From Isoetes taiwanensis (taxonomy: Eukaryota; Streptophyta; Lycopodiopsida; Isoetales; Isoetaceae), in NCBI GenBank assembly GCA_021234155.1, contig JAJEKV010000004.1:25023662-25087661 (forward strand): a DNA stretch of 64,000 nucleotides, read 5' to 3'. Both the position numbers and the translations under genes were made by a program. Under the pieces are notes generated by a model. That model was not told where the DNA came from, did no database searches, and worked only from the letters and a program-made list of their open reading frames with translations. Of the stretch, positions 23,201 to 33,689 are shown one piece after another; positions within the stretch are counted from its first letter, which is position 1, and each line of letters begins with the position of its first letter.

Positions 23201-25385
23201 AAATCTACTAAAGCTTTTCATGCCATGCAATAGATTGGGGTCGCCCGCCACCGCGACTCCCCATGGTCGTGGTTTCGTATATCCCAAGCCCCCTTCCCCC
23301 ACCGCGACGCCATTGTACGGGATGTCGCTATCGTAGCATGTCCTCATGGGGGTCGACCAAGACTCCATCCTGTATTGATCTGGCCATATCTCTCTTTTGT
23401 CCATCAAGCTCCTCCTTTCACGTTGGTAGGCATATGAAAATTCTTTTGCGCAAATGTTTGCATGAATTCAATCGATTTGGTTTAAATTCATCCCCTGTTT
23501 CATATTCCCATACAAGGATCATCTGAGTGGAACTTTACTGTTGGTATGTCCATGGCACCCCTCAGCCAATCCAAGCCCCTGCAAACATCAACAGGATTAG
23601 GGCAAAGAGACAGTAGAAAAGAAAAACAGCACAAACACCTGAGAAAAACCATGGCTATGAAGAACCCTTCATCGAATAGAGGCCAATGGACGGAGCAACA
23701 TTGTTTAACATCTTAGAAGAGGTTAGTAAGAGTATAGGATTTTCAATTAGACAGGTTCTAAGAGGTTTAGAATTCCTACATCTGACAGTATAGTAGGATG
23801 AAATGAAATGAAATTTGATTATTACGTCTGTGAGACCGCCAAGTCTATAAGACGTTCAACTTGTACATTCAACATTATAAAACAAATCATCTAATGCATC
23901 CTTTGATAGTAATGCATTAGTCTCTCCTATCTCTAACTCATCTACTTTTAAGGTTCTTAAAACATCATCCCTACACTCTAAAATATCAATGATACATCTC
24001 CCAATACGTAATCAAAGAAAGCCATCAATGTGTCAGCACATACATCATACTTCTTTCGAATATCTCTGTAAGCATGGCAATGTAGAAGTACATGTTCCTC
24101 ACCTTCAAGTATCCCTGCTTCACATATCTTACACAATCTAAGCTCGTGAGGAATGTCATTCCACCTGCCTACTTCAACACCCAACATATGTGAGCTCAGC
24201 CTCATCCTGCAGATGGCATGTCTATACTTCGTGGAAATCCCCTCTGCCAAATACTTTGCCTCCTGCAATGTAGGATTAATATGCGTCTTATAAAACTCCC
24301 TTTTTACGGCTGCATCTTTCCATGTCCTATGAAGAACATTCATTTTGACCCATGTGCGGATATCATCTTTATACAAAGATAAATCATAAATATTCATCCC
24401 CCATCTTGCCATCCACTGAATTGTATTTTGCACATACGAAATCAACACCATATAGTATTCCGCTTGAAATCTTATAGTATTTTGCGAATCTTGTTATACA
24501 GTATAGCAAATTTTGTACTTGCATACCCCACAAATGAGGAACTTTACGTACGGTGTAGATTAAGGAATAAGGGGTGAATATGCCTATCCAACAGCTCTCG
24601 CTGCCCTACGTCACCCCCCGTGTGAATATGCACCCAAACCAAAGGGGGTTTAAAGGGGATTTTAATTTAAATGTGTTGGACCCAATGGTTGTGTTAATTA
24701 ATGTCAATGGTAGTTATGTGTTGGTTGTTAATGTCAATGGTTGTTATGTGTTGGTCGTTATGTGTTGGGGGATTTAATTTTTATATGTTGGATGTTAAGG
24801 TTTGTGTTGCAAAAAAATTTTTTTGGCCCCTTCGGGGCCTTAGGGACGTCACAACCCCCCCCCCCCCCCGGGTGTGACAAAAATTTTAGAATTCAAACCA
24901 GAAAAAAACTAGAATTCATTTGAGGCTTTCATCACCTGTAGCTTTTGAATTTCATCACAATAAAACAAATAGAACATAAGTAAAAGTTACCATAACAGAT
25001 TGATCCCATTATTCTGAAAGTCGTAAAGTTTGCAACACCCATACAGAAACATTTTTCAACTGGAATTTAACAGCAGCCTTTGGCCTCTATGGATTCTTGT
25101 GGTGAGAAACCAAAATGGGAAACTTTTCTGCTTGTTAGCACAAGGATCTAGAAGCCTCAAAATCTAAAAATGCATGGTAATTTTTTGCAAGTTTCATTCA
25201 GAATGAGCCATAAAACAATATCCAATAGCGTAATCCTGTATTAATCAGCTGGTAGGATGTGAAAGCCTACCAAACCCGGCCGGAAAATTGCTGTTTTAGC
25301 ATAGATAACTTAACCAAACATATCCATATCATACACTATCAAAAAGATCTCGGAGAGAGCTTTCTAACGCAATAAAAATCATCTC
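20261..25385. repeat. Copy 2 of the ~5.1-kb direct duplication
   Basis: It aligns with 1-5115 over its whole length. It starts CTTGAAATTCTATATGTC and similarity ends at about 25385, after TTTCTAACGC and AAAAATCATCTC. Compared with copy 1 it often has shorter homopolymers and TG where copy 1 has CG. It carries one conspicuous difference: a run of 18 C at about 24857-24874 next to GGCCCCTTCGGGGCC, where copy 1 has unrelated bases. Copy 2 keeps the LINE fragment frame open. Confidence 0.88.
23978..24451 (-). pseudogene. LINE RT C-terminal fragment, 157-codon open frame (copy 2)
   Basis: The frame reads through the region C-terminal to a LINE RT: YKTHINPTLQEAKYLAEG, then RHAICRMRLSSHMLGVEVGR and a Cys/His motif LCKICEAG...EEHVLLHCHAYRD, with spacing C-x2-C...H-x4-C/H. 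The order RMR-SSH-L--E-GRW...R-CK-C---EDEEH-LL-C is typical of the 3' end of many LINE ORF2 proteins. A related form occurs at 52.9-53.3 kb. No catalytic domain remains, so this is a fragment of a dead copy carried in the duplication. Confidence 0.75.
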
Positions 25386-25461
25386 AAACAGAGCTCTGGA
25401 TCAAAAGTTATGATAAGAAATGTGTTGCCGGCGGGGAAACTGCACTACATGCGCCCTTCAA

Positions 25462-25655
25462 GCCCTTCATGTGCCCATTATGCACCACACACACAAAAAG
25501 AGGGCTTTTGTTGTGAGCCATTGGTTGTTGACCATTATGCACCACACGCACAAAAAGGGCTTTTGTTGTGAGCCATTGGTTGTTGACCATTATGCACCAC
25601 ACGCACAAAAAAAGGGCTTTTGTTGTGAGCCATTGGTTGTTGACCATTGGAAAAA
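25462..25655. repeat. Tandem repeat, 3 x ~62 bp
   Basis: Three consecutive units run CATTATGCACCACACGCAC...AAAAAGGGCTTTTGTTGTGAG...CCATTGGTTGTTGACCATT with almost no divergence. The low divergence indicates recent expansion. It lies just beyond the end of duplication copy 2 and has no counterpart after copy 1. Confidence 0.9.
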
Positions 25656-25804
25656 AAAGGCTAAAATCAATGGCTCAGAAATGGTGCACTCTAGATGTAC
25701 GCATTAATACATCCATTTGAATACATCACGAAATCATAGGAAAACCTTAGTGAAAAGCATACAAAAACACAAAGAAAACCCCCTGTTATTATTCTACATA
25801 TTGG

Positions 25805-27360
25805 CATCAGCATCTGGGTCTGAACCCAGCTTGTCCCACTGCCCTAGCATTATTATCCTCAGCCCATATGCTAATTTTTGAATCCAGAATGACTGCAAAA
25901 AGTTTAGCATATAAACTGCTAACCATGATCATTCGATAATTGGCTGGATCCAATTCATCGCCTGCTTTGTGGAGTGGAACTACTCTGTTTATTTGCCATG
26001 CTTGTGAGAAGCCCTCTCGTAGCACTGCATTCAACAATTTTAACAAGATAGCAGCAATTCCATCACCCGCCCACTTGAACATTTCAGCTACTAGACCATC
26101 CGCATCAGCAGCTTTATTATTAGACAACTTTTATAAACCACAATGTATATCATCCAAAGTGAATAAGAATACTCTACATCATCCAATTTTTGTATTTGCT
26201 CAAAAAGAGCTGTAGCATTCAATGTAGCCCCAACATTTTGATATGGCTTTAACCTCTTTTTGGATGCTTAAGAAGGTCCATCACCATTTCTTGATGCTTT
26301 TTATGCAGATGTGCCTTTTTTTTTCCTCTTAACCAATTTGACATATTCTTTCCTTTCTTTGATTTTTGCATCCCCTTTTGCCCTCTTAAACCTCAGCCTT
26401 TATTCTCTACATTCTTGATCAAACCACCCATTGCATGGTAATCCCTTCCTTTGCCTATGCGAACTAAAGCACATGGGTGCTGTATCAATTACCAAGCGTG
26501 TCAAAGTGTCACTGATCTCAGATGCTGCTTGTGGCCACAATATCAATGAAACTTTTTCCTCATATGATTCCTTAAACAAAATGCTTTTATCATATCTCAT
26601 CTTGATTTTTGGAGCTCGGATAGATAGAGGAGCATGCGCCAATGTGCCTAAAGCACGTATAGCAACAAAAATTGGCACATGATCTGACTCAATCCTTTCA
26701 TTGCCAATAGAAAGATTGACTATCTGATTAATAAATGCTGGCTTAGCTAAAATATAGTCCACCACACTTGCATTCCTGCAAGTGCATTTTTTAGAGATGG
26801 GAAATTTTACTATGCCATTATATATAATCATATCAAGACCACTACATAATGCCAAAACATGGTATCCTTGTGGATTAGGCCATCTAATCCTATCATTAGA
26901 GTGTCTACGCCATCCAGAAATTGATAGCTCATCTTCATCAAGCATCCTCATCCATTCTGAATTTCCATCTGGACTAACTATAGCTGCTTGTTTTTGTGTT
27001 GTGCATCCATTAAAATCCCCTACCAAAAGCACATCACCTGTGGAACCAAATACTAGAATATCTTGTTCCAAATGAGAAAACGGATCATCCCTGTCTAAAT
27101 TATCAGAACTGTACACACGAGATTCTCTTGGTGGAGAGTAACAACCAGCAACATAAAGTTTTCTAAATTGTCTAGATATTTCAATCCAAATATACTAAAG
27201 TGATGCCATTTTATTCAAGACTGTCACTAAATGTGTGAATTCATGTCTAACATAGCAAGCAATTCCGCCAAAACCTTTAAGAACCCATTCTTTTTTATTC
27301 CATACTGAATGCATCATTTTAAACCCCATAATGTCAGGAAGTCCTACCTCTTCATTTTCA
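25805..27360 (-). mobile_element. LINE fragment: endonuclease, linker and first part of RT
   Basis: On the minus strand the apurinic-type endonuclease starts near NEEVGLPDIMGFKMMHS (27345-27295). After a frameshift it continues in a 238-codon frame (27116-26400) with VLLVGDFNGCT (GDFN motif), WRRHSNDRIRWPNPQGYHVL, VVDYILAKP and ERIESDHVPIFV (SDH motif). The basic linker (RAKGDAKIKERKEYVKLVKR) follows, then RT at 26127-25807 with NNKAADADGLVAEMFKWAG, RVVPLHKAGDELDPANYRM and QAGFRPRC, where it stops. RT motifs A-C are missing. The protein resembles the 18.2-19.4-kb LINE rather than plant L1. The copy is 5'- and 3'-truncated and dead, though the endonuclease frame is well kept. Confidence 0.8.
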
Positions 27361-27365
27361 CACGT

Positions 27366-27540
27366 TTCAAGCGAAACCTTCAGTTTCGCTTACGCGAAAA
27401 AAGGGTCGCATAAGCGAACCTGAAGATTTCGCTTACGCGAAGTTTTTTTAAAGTTTCGCGTAAGAGAAAATTAAGGTTTCGCTTATGCGAAAAGATTTTC
27501 GCGTAAGCGAACCTGAAGGTTTCACTTACGCGAATTTTTT
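27366..27540. repeat. Array of seven short near-palindromes (TTCGCTTACGCGAA type)
   Basis: Seven ~14-bp near-palindromes follow one another: TTCGCTTACGCGAA, TCGCATAAGCGAA, TTCGCTTACGCGAA, TTCGCGTAAGAGAA, TTCGCTTATGCGAA, TTCGCGTAAGCGAA and TTCACTTACGCGAA. The CTTACGCG and CGTAAGCG orientations are mixed. AACCTGAAG links some of the units. Any pair in opposite orientation can form a stem. The array lies between the LINE endonuclease and retroposon copy B. Confidence 0.85.
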
Positions 27541-27805
27541 TTTTCCTGTCGGCAGGTTAAAAATACGAAAAATACGTATTTAACCTAAAAATACATATTT
27601 TTGGACTTTATACGTCTAGAAAAATAATTTCGTACGTACAGAACCTATCCCTGATCTCAACAATGTTTCTACAATGGTATAGAGTGAGTAGCTGCATATC
27701 GCAAGCTACCCAAAAAATCAAGAACATAGGGAATATCCACTTATAACACCTGGACCCCAAATAAATTTTGTGCTACAGATGTTGGCTAGTGTACCTGTCG
27801 AGAGC

Positions 27806-27866
27806 TTATCACCGGGATTAAAAAACCCCGCCCTTTTGAGTTTTCGACGAAAAACCCTAGCGATAA
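27806..27866 (-). other. Family hairpin, copy B (best preserved)
   Basis: The outer arms TTATCACCGGG and CCCTAGCGATAA pair with two mismatches. Inside lie GGATTAAAAAACCCCGCCC and GAAAAACCC. The length is about 61 nt. Copies C and D change both arms in ways that mostly keep pairing. Confidence 0.75.
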
Positions 27867-28145
27867 AATCTCGGCAAGGAGCTTGGACAATGCAAGACTG
27901 TTAAACGTTCCCACAAAAAAACGCACGCTTCACAGAGAATACTGAAGTTGCCCATCACCTCTAGGCCTATACATCATCAACAAAAAAACCAATACAGAAA
28001 AAACCTCGACAAAAGCGAGGGGCTTGTCACGCGTGCCACGCGACAAAAAATAACATTTACACCTTGAAAAAACGAGGGGCTGATCACACGTACCACGTGA
28101 CAAAAAACAACATTTACAATAATATACACATTAAGGGAGAGTGAG

Positions 28146-28700
28146 TGGGAGTCAAGGGAACTGCTGCGAGAGGAGAAAACGCCGATGAGAAGTCGATGAA
28201 GAACTTGCAAGAAATAGCGATCCCCAAACGAACTAGAGCCCCAGAAAAAGCATGCAATGCATGCATGCATGCATGGGAGAGATACATGCTCGCCCATTCG
28301 AGAATACCGATCCGATGGCTCGGATCGATGGCATTCTCGAATAAGTGCTCGCATGAAAACAGACAAAAGCTCCCGACAAAAAGAGAACTTCTTTATAAAA
28401 CAGGACCAAGGTCAAAGGTTGAAGGATGGCCAAAAAGGGGATAAGATCAGGGAAGAACATGGCAAAGCAAGCATGAAGAAGCCCCTCCCTTGCCTGGTAT
28501 CAAAGAAAGAGAATCAAGGGAACTGCTGAGAGAGGAGAAAATGCCGACGAGAAGTCGATGAAGAACCTACAAGAAATAGCGATCCCCAGACAAACCAGAG
28601 CCCCAGAAAATGCGTGCAATGCATGCATGCATGGGAGAGATGCATGCTCGCCCATTCGAGAATATCGATCCGATGGCTCGGATCGATGGCATTTCTACAA
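28146..28700 (-). repeat. Duplicated 5' module of copy B, 2 x ~195 bp
   Basis: 28146-28345 and 28505-28700 are about 90% identical. Shared features are AGAAGTCGATGAAGAAC, AATAGCGATCCCCA, a GCATGCATGCATG run of differing length, ATGCTCGCCCATTCGAGAAT and CCGATGGCTCGGATCGATGG. The last is a near-perfect palindrome around CCGATGGCTCGG. The unit-to-unit period is about 360 bp, the same as in copy C. Confidence 0.85.
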
Positions 28701-28799
28701 ATCTGTACAACTTTCATGCCACTTTCTATTACATCCCCATGTGGTGGCAGCCTATCCCGATGTACCAACTGCAAAAGGTTGTTCTTGTCCATTAACCTA

Positions 28800-29960
28800 T
28801 AATTTTCAAATAGAGAATACAAACTTAAAAATTGAGAGATGGATGAATATATATACTTACTTTGCTTCTATGGCTGTTTCCAAAAGAAATATTTTTAAGC
28901 TACCTTGTGAGTTAATTTGCATGAAGGTACTCTACCTTCCAATGCTACACTGACAAAATTGAAGATCCAAGATTAGAGTACGAAAAATGTGAATCTAACG
29001 ATCATGGTACCTTCGATTGAAGTACTTGTTTCTACCAAGAATCCAATGGAGCATGAGTGGCATAGCAATGGCGATAGAAAACTTTCCTCCCACCCTACCA
29101 AGATGTGGGATACGAAGCTTTTTTATGATCTGTCAACCAGCATGCCAATTATAATAAAAACATTTTTGAGTTATTAATGTAAGGTTTGGAACCGAAAGAG
29201 AATCCAAGTGGAAGGAACACTTTGAGATTACCTCCAAGCTTATACTGCAGTTCATGGATCACACGCCCTTCGATTTGATGAGTTGGAGACTCTCTTTCAT
29301 ATTGTGCAGGTTGATCCGTTGGAGTTCACTTTGCGATATGCATGATTTCTGATTAAGATGCTGAAACTTTTTGACTAAAGGTTCTTCCTTTAAACATTTA
29401 AAATGCTATTAAAGACACAACAAATTTTTTTAATCTCTAGCTGTGTCCCAGTTACCTTTTTTACTCTCCTTCTATGGGATGAGTACGTAACTCCAAAGGT
29501 TTATTTTTATCCTTTGAAGTTACTATATATTCATATCAATTCCCTTTGCATGTAATATAAACCACTGCCTTAACCTCAAAAAAGGGGAGAGGGGGAGGGG
29601 TATATGCAATCCTTCACCAATATATGGTTTATAGTTGGATGCCATGATAGCTGCCATTCTTGCTATCCCATGTATAGCACTCATCCTCAGCTTTCTCTGG
29701 CTCTCATACCAGATAAGGTGGAAATACAATGAACAAGACAAATCTTTAAGTGAGCCACATAATGCTTTGGCAACTATGTTTGCAAAGAACATATCTTCAC
29801 ATGTCACAATTTCAAAAGTTTTACCTCTTTGATGCATTTAAAATATCAATAGGTTTGCCAATTTGAGAGCCTTTTTTTATACATTTAGTAAGTTCAAGAG
29901 CAAATTGATCACCCTCCTACGTTTGATTTATGTGATGTAAATTGATTGTTGAGGTGAATA
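28800..29960. other. Gene-less stretch
   Basis: AT-rich with scattered short frames on both strands. The longest, 104 codons at 29837-29523 on the minus strand, shows no domain that I recognise. No repeat array or structural RNA is visible. Confidence 0.4.
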
Positions 29961-29973
29961 AACACACTATAGA

Positions 29974-30605
29974 ATGGTGGAAAAATTTGTACCTCAATGG
30001 CCATACAAACTTCTTGATCATATTTGGGTGCTTTGTGCTTTGGTGGTAGATCATCACAAGTGCTTGCGTGTTAGTGCATTCCATCATCAATGCAATCCTT
30101 GCATTTCTGCATCATGTCCATTTTGCTTGGTGGAGAGTGAATCACTTGAACATTGCTTGTTTGCATGTCCTGAGGTCCAATTAGTCTGGACTTGGTCGCG
30201 GGGTTTATTCCATAGTGTCTTGGATGGCCAACACATTCTCCTAGCTTCCTACTTTGATAGATGGCCCTCAGCAAAGAAGAAAGCATTTCATCTTGGTTCT
30301 AGTTGGCTTTTGTGGTCCACAGTTTTCAAGACACTTTTTCTTCTTCTCATGATCTTGTATCTTGTGGCCAAACCAAAATAGTGATGGCTTATATGTGCTT
30401 TCGTATTGAGCCAATAGTTAGAGATTGTATTTGAATCTAGTATTTCCCTGTTTCTTCGTATCCTTAGTTTCTCTTATGGGGCAAGTACATTGCGCTTCAG
30501 GCTCTAAGTCTGATGGCATATGCTATGCTTGTGTTACAAGGCGAAATTTTGCTTTTGTGTACTTTGCTCTTGACTAATAAAACTGTTGTCCTTCGAAAAA
30601 ATGGG
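29974..30605 (+). pseudogene. L1-like LINE 3' end: zinc-binding C-terminus and tail
   Basis: The frame contains CPFCLVESESLEHCLFACPE, the zf-RVT Cys/His motif (C-x2-C...E-HCLF-CP) of plant L1 ORF2. It is followed by WSRGLFHSVLDG and KKKAFHLGSSWLLWS, where a functional copy would read a W..W-IWK-x-RN motif; a frameshift breaks it there. The 3' UTR runs to ACTAATAAAACTGTTGTC followed by a short A-run at about 30597. The fragment is 5'-truncated; I did not find a convincing target-site duplication. Confidence 0.7.
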
Positions 30606-30609
30606 AGAG

Positions 30610-31660
30610 GGGGGGTTGTCAATTGGGTTATTAATAAGCTTTCAACAGAGATATTCGTATGGGATTCTTATTGCAGCGACTTGAGGTTGTGGTTGACATA
30701 CAGTGAGGTGCCCTTCAACTTTGCGTCCCACATCAGTGCGTCAACGACTGTGAATTTCACAATGCATAGGCGATTAGGCCATTGGTTACCAAGTCGAGTT
30801 ACCCTGACAATGTGCACGAGAGAACTTCATGTGGAAGAAGACTAAAGTCTGGAACTGCGCAATGAGGTTCTCCCCTCCTTCTTCAAAGAGGCCTCGGACC
30901 ACTACATTGTTGCCCTCGCACCCCTACCCGTGTTTTTTTTTGCGTGACGTTAAAATCTCTTCTTCTTCTTCTTCTTCTTCTCTGAGCAGTAGAGCAATGT
31001 CTGCCATTCCGGCGGGTGCTTCCTGCACTAGGGATGAGGCGATAAGGGTTGTCGAGGTGGGTGAAATTCGCCTGTCTGGGCTGGTGGGTCTCAGGCAAGT
31101 GAACATGGGCGGCAGTCGTAATATGTTGAGTAGCCTTCATCCACAAGAGCTGAGAGTTTAGCTCACAAATCCTACTTCGCTAACTCGTGCACGTAATGTC
31201 ATAGCTGCTCACGAGCATATGCATGAAGTCCCTTGCCTTGCTGAGCAATTGCTACACGTAGCTCTGACATATTTTGATCTCACGCAACAAAGCTATGCTC
31301 CAATCTCTAAAGTTTGGAGGCAACATTAGTGTTCCCAGTGAAGGAGGATGTCTCTAGGCCTTGGTTCGAGAAATATTTTACACGTTCTAGGAATATTTTC
31401 TACACCTCATGAATCAACATGTCTATAATTTTTTCCAGCCTACCTTTTTCTGCAAGAATAAAATCAACATGCAATTTTTCTGCAAAATAAAATTTAACAT
31501 ATGTGAACTTCCCTCAAGGCAAAAAGAAAACAAACAAAAGAGATTACTCACCATATTCATCCAATTCTTCTTCTTCCTATTTTCACGAGTTGCCTTGGAC
31601 CTCGAATTGATTGAATATACGTGCCTATACGTGGCTCCAGATTTTCAAATCTTGAAGGCT
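30610..31660. other. Gene-less stretch with (TTC)n
   Basis: Two overlapping 110-codon plus-strand frames (30513-30845, 30829-31161) have no recognisable domain. A (TTC)n run of about eight units sits at 30959-30982. No ends of a mobile element are visible. Confidence 0.45.
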
Positions 31661-31689
31661 TCTCCAAAATCAAACTCATTGATTGCTTT

Positions 31690-32024
31690 CATTCAATTGC
31701 AACTCTCATTAATGAATCAAATCCTCCTGTTTTTAGCCTATTACGGTATTTATCTTTAATATGATCCAATTGGTTAAATTCCCTTTCACAAATTGTTGTA
31801 CTTGAACATTGTATCAGACCCACTGTCGCAAGCTTTACCATTTCTGCATAGTTGTTCTCCCTCAACATTTTGTGTGAGTGGTCATATGAAGGATGGAGAA
31901 TTCTTGCTTTAACCACATGAAGGAAGTCATTCAAGAAGCGAGTGTAGAGAATGTGGCTTAAATTATCACTGATAATGCCTCCAGTTGCGTTCCTACTCTC
32001 CTCTACACAATATATGCTTGCCAT
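31690..32024 (-). pseudogene. hAT-type transposase C-terminal (dimerisation) fragment
   Basis: The frame includes LATVGLIQCSSTTICEREFN and then IKDKYRNRLKTGGFDSLMRV. This fits the hAT family C-terminal dimerisation domain pattern (…P-SSA-CER-FS---IK---RNRL----L--LM-I). It has no start or DDE-type catalytic core here. It lies head-to-head with the plus-strand hAT piece that starts at about 32030, so they are two insertions or a rearranged one. Confidence 0.65.
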
Positions 32025-32029
32025 TACCT

Positions 32030-33370
32030 TGATCTTTTATTTGAAGATATTGGGGAATTGGATTGGGTGGAGCCAATCATAATTGATGTTGTTAAATTAG
32101 TGACTTTCATCACTATAAAAGAAAGCAGTCTTGCATTGTTTCATAGGTTTTGCAAGCGAGCCCTTATCAACCCCTCTGCTATACGATTTTCTTACATGTA
32201 TATCACTCTTCGTCAACTAACAAGAGAAGATGTGGACCAAGGTCTTATTTGTATGGTCACCGATCCTATATGGGCAAGTTGGAAGCACTCTAAAGGTACT
32301 ATATTTAGCTTATGTATTCCGTTTAACATTACTCATTTTATTGTATCATTTCTATGTTTATGTATCTATTTATTTGTATTCCAATTTGTTAGGTGTATGG
32401 ATGTATGAGCCCATGCATAGTGGAAGCTTTTTCAAGGAGGCAAGAAACACCCTTACTCTTCTAAGTCCATTATTAATCTTGTTGAAAGTTTGTGATTGAG
32501 AAGGTGCAACGATGGGCCTGATTTATGAGATCATGAGTTCTATGGTAAAGTCTTTAGATAAGCTTACCAATAACGTAGATCCATCGGGAGTTACAATTCT
32601 AAAGAATATGATCCATGATCATGACGATGGAATCAGAGAAAGGTTCTCAATGTTGCATTCTCAACTTTATATTGCTTTCTTGCTTCGTCCATTGTATGCA
32701 TCTTCTAATCAACTTGAGTCCAATCAAATGATGAATGATTCATACAAATATGCTAGATACACAAAGAATGACATGAACATGCAAAAAGGTCCGAGGGAGC
32801 AACATCAAAAGTCTGTGACATATAATATTCTTTCATCTTTTTGTACATAATCTTTTTGTACTTCTGCCTCTCCATGTGAGCGCAATTAGAGTTTATTTCC
32901 ATCAGTTCATACAAAGAAACTGGAACCATATTTTTGAAGAACTTGGATAAGTTAGCTTACATCCAAACTAACCTTCGATTACTTGAAAAGGTAGGAGATA
33001 GAAATGGGACTTATTTTGAACATGATCCAAATAAAACTGTATTTGAAGACGATGAGGAACGGTTGTTAATTTTTCAAGCTGAATCAGAACGAATTCAAGT
33101 TGAAAGGATGATCTTTTAGCTCCCACAAGTGCTTCAACATCCACATTCTCGCCGTTGTCACCAAAGGGTGCATGCTTTGAATCAGTTGTATGAGGAGACC
33201 ATGGAATTGGACGAGGAGGGGGCAGAAGAGGAAGGGGAGGATGACAAGGATACAGATGAAGAGGATAAAGACATTGAATCAAGTGATGGAGAAGATTTGG
33301 AGGATGATGAGGATTCAGATGTTGAAAATGAAGATGAAGATGCCTATGAAGATGAAGACAAAGATTAGAA
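32030..33370 (+). pseudogene. hAT-type transposase remnant with acidic C-terminus
   Basis: The plus strand reads DLLFEDIGELDWVEPIIIDV, then VTFITIKESSLALFHRF, LRQLTREDVDQGLI and DPIWASWKHSKG. After a frame change it gives FFKEARNTLTLLSPLL, EGATMGLIYEIMSSMVKSL, HNxR-type RERFSMLHSQLY and LYASSNQLESNQMMND. This is the arrangement of plant hAT transposases downstream of the C..H.LNL.-EDI motif. A highly acidic segment at 33190-33366 (EEGEDDKDTDEEDKD and similar) matches the acidic tail common in these proteins. Several stops and shifts kill the frame. Confidence 0.65.
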
Positions 33371-33599
33371 TCATGCATTGAATTTGATGCTATTATTGGG
33401 TCTGATGCTACTGTTTATTAGTTTCTTTATGCTTATTTCCTCAAAAGGTAATGTACTTGCTTTATTTGAAGTTTAATAACGTAAATCAACTGATTTGAAG
33501 TTATTTGAAGTGTAATATTGTCTATATTAACTATTTATAATGTATTGGATGTTGTCTATGCATTACTTGCAGGAATAAAGGGACTTGGATTTTGGCAAA

Positions 33600-33688
33600 A
33601 TAGGTCGGTAGGTCGGTAAAAAATTTCCACCTAGGTCGGCCTTCCAACCTAGGTCGGGAGGTCGGCTAAGTCGGTGGGTCGGCCCAAC
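33600..33688. repeat. GGTCGG-rich subterminal repeat, possibly the hAT end
   Basis: About seven copies of GGTCGG or its close variants occur in 88 bp (GGTCGGTAGGTCGGTAAAA, CTAGGTCGGCC, GTCGGGAGGTCGGC, GTGGGTCGGCCC). Short motif clusters like this are typical of hAT subterminal regions. It sits just after the transposase remnant. I did not find the matching inverted end or an 8-bp target duplication. Confidence 0.5.
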
Positions 33689-33689
33689 T

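Larger units (their letters stand above)
27650..28705 (-). mobile_element. Hairpin-tailed retroposon family, copy B
   Basis: In minus-strand sense this copy starts with a 5' module (28700-28505) beginning ATGCCATCGATCCGAGCCAT. The module is repeated after a ~165-bp spacer (28345-28146). Then come two boxes reading GTCACGTGGTACGTGTGATC and GTCGCGTGGCACGCGTGAC, each followed by AGCCCCTCG (28105-28016 on the plus strand), a hairpin (27866-27806), ACCTGTAGC-type sequence matching copy C, and a 3' end reading TTGTAGAAACATTGTTGAGATC. No ORF in it is recognisable. The whole order is shared with copy C. Confidence 0.75.

Noticed and set aside
1-25385. The two 5.1-kb copies as LTRs of a giant retrotransposon
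   Set aside because: No primer-binding site after copy 1, no polypurine tract before copy 2, no TG/CA ends at the limits of similarity, and the sequence between them belongs to many unrelated elements in both orientations.
25462-25655. CRISPR-like array
   Set aside because: Three direct units of 62 bp without variable spacers, in a plant nuclear context; an ordinary tandem repeat.
27650-28705. Copy B as simply the 5' UTR of the neighbouring LINE (25.8-27.36 kb)
   Set aside because: Orientation would fit, but copies A, C and D occur without LINE coding sequence after them, and copy B has its own 3' tail before the LINE begins inside its endonuclease.
33129-33381. The acidic ORF as an independent gene
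   Set aside because: It follows hAT transposase sequence and matches the acidic tail typical of that protein; its opposite-strand and shifted frames (Leu/His/Pro-rich, Arg/Met-rich) are shadows.
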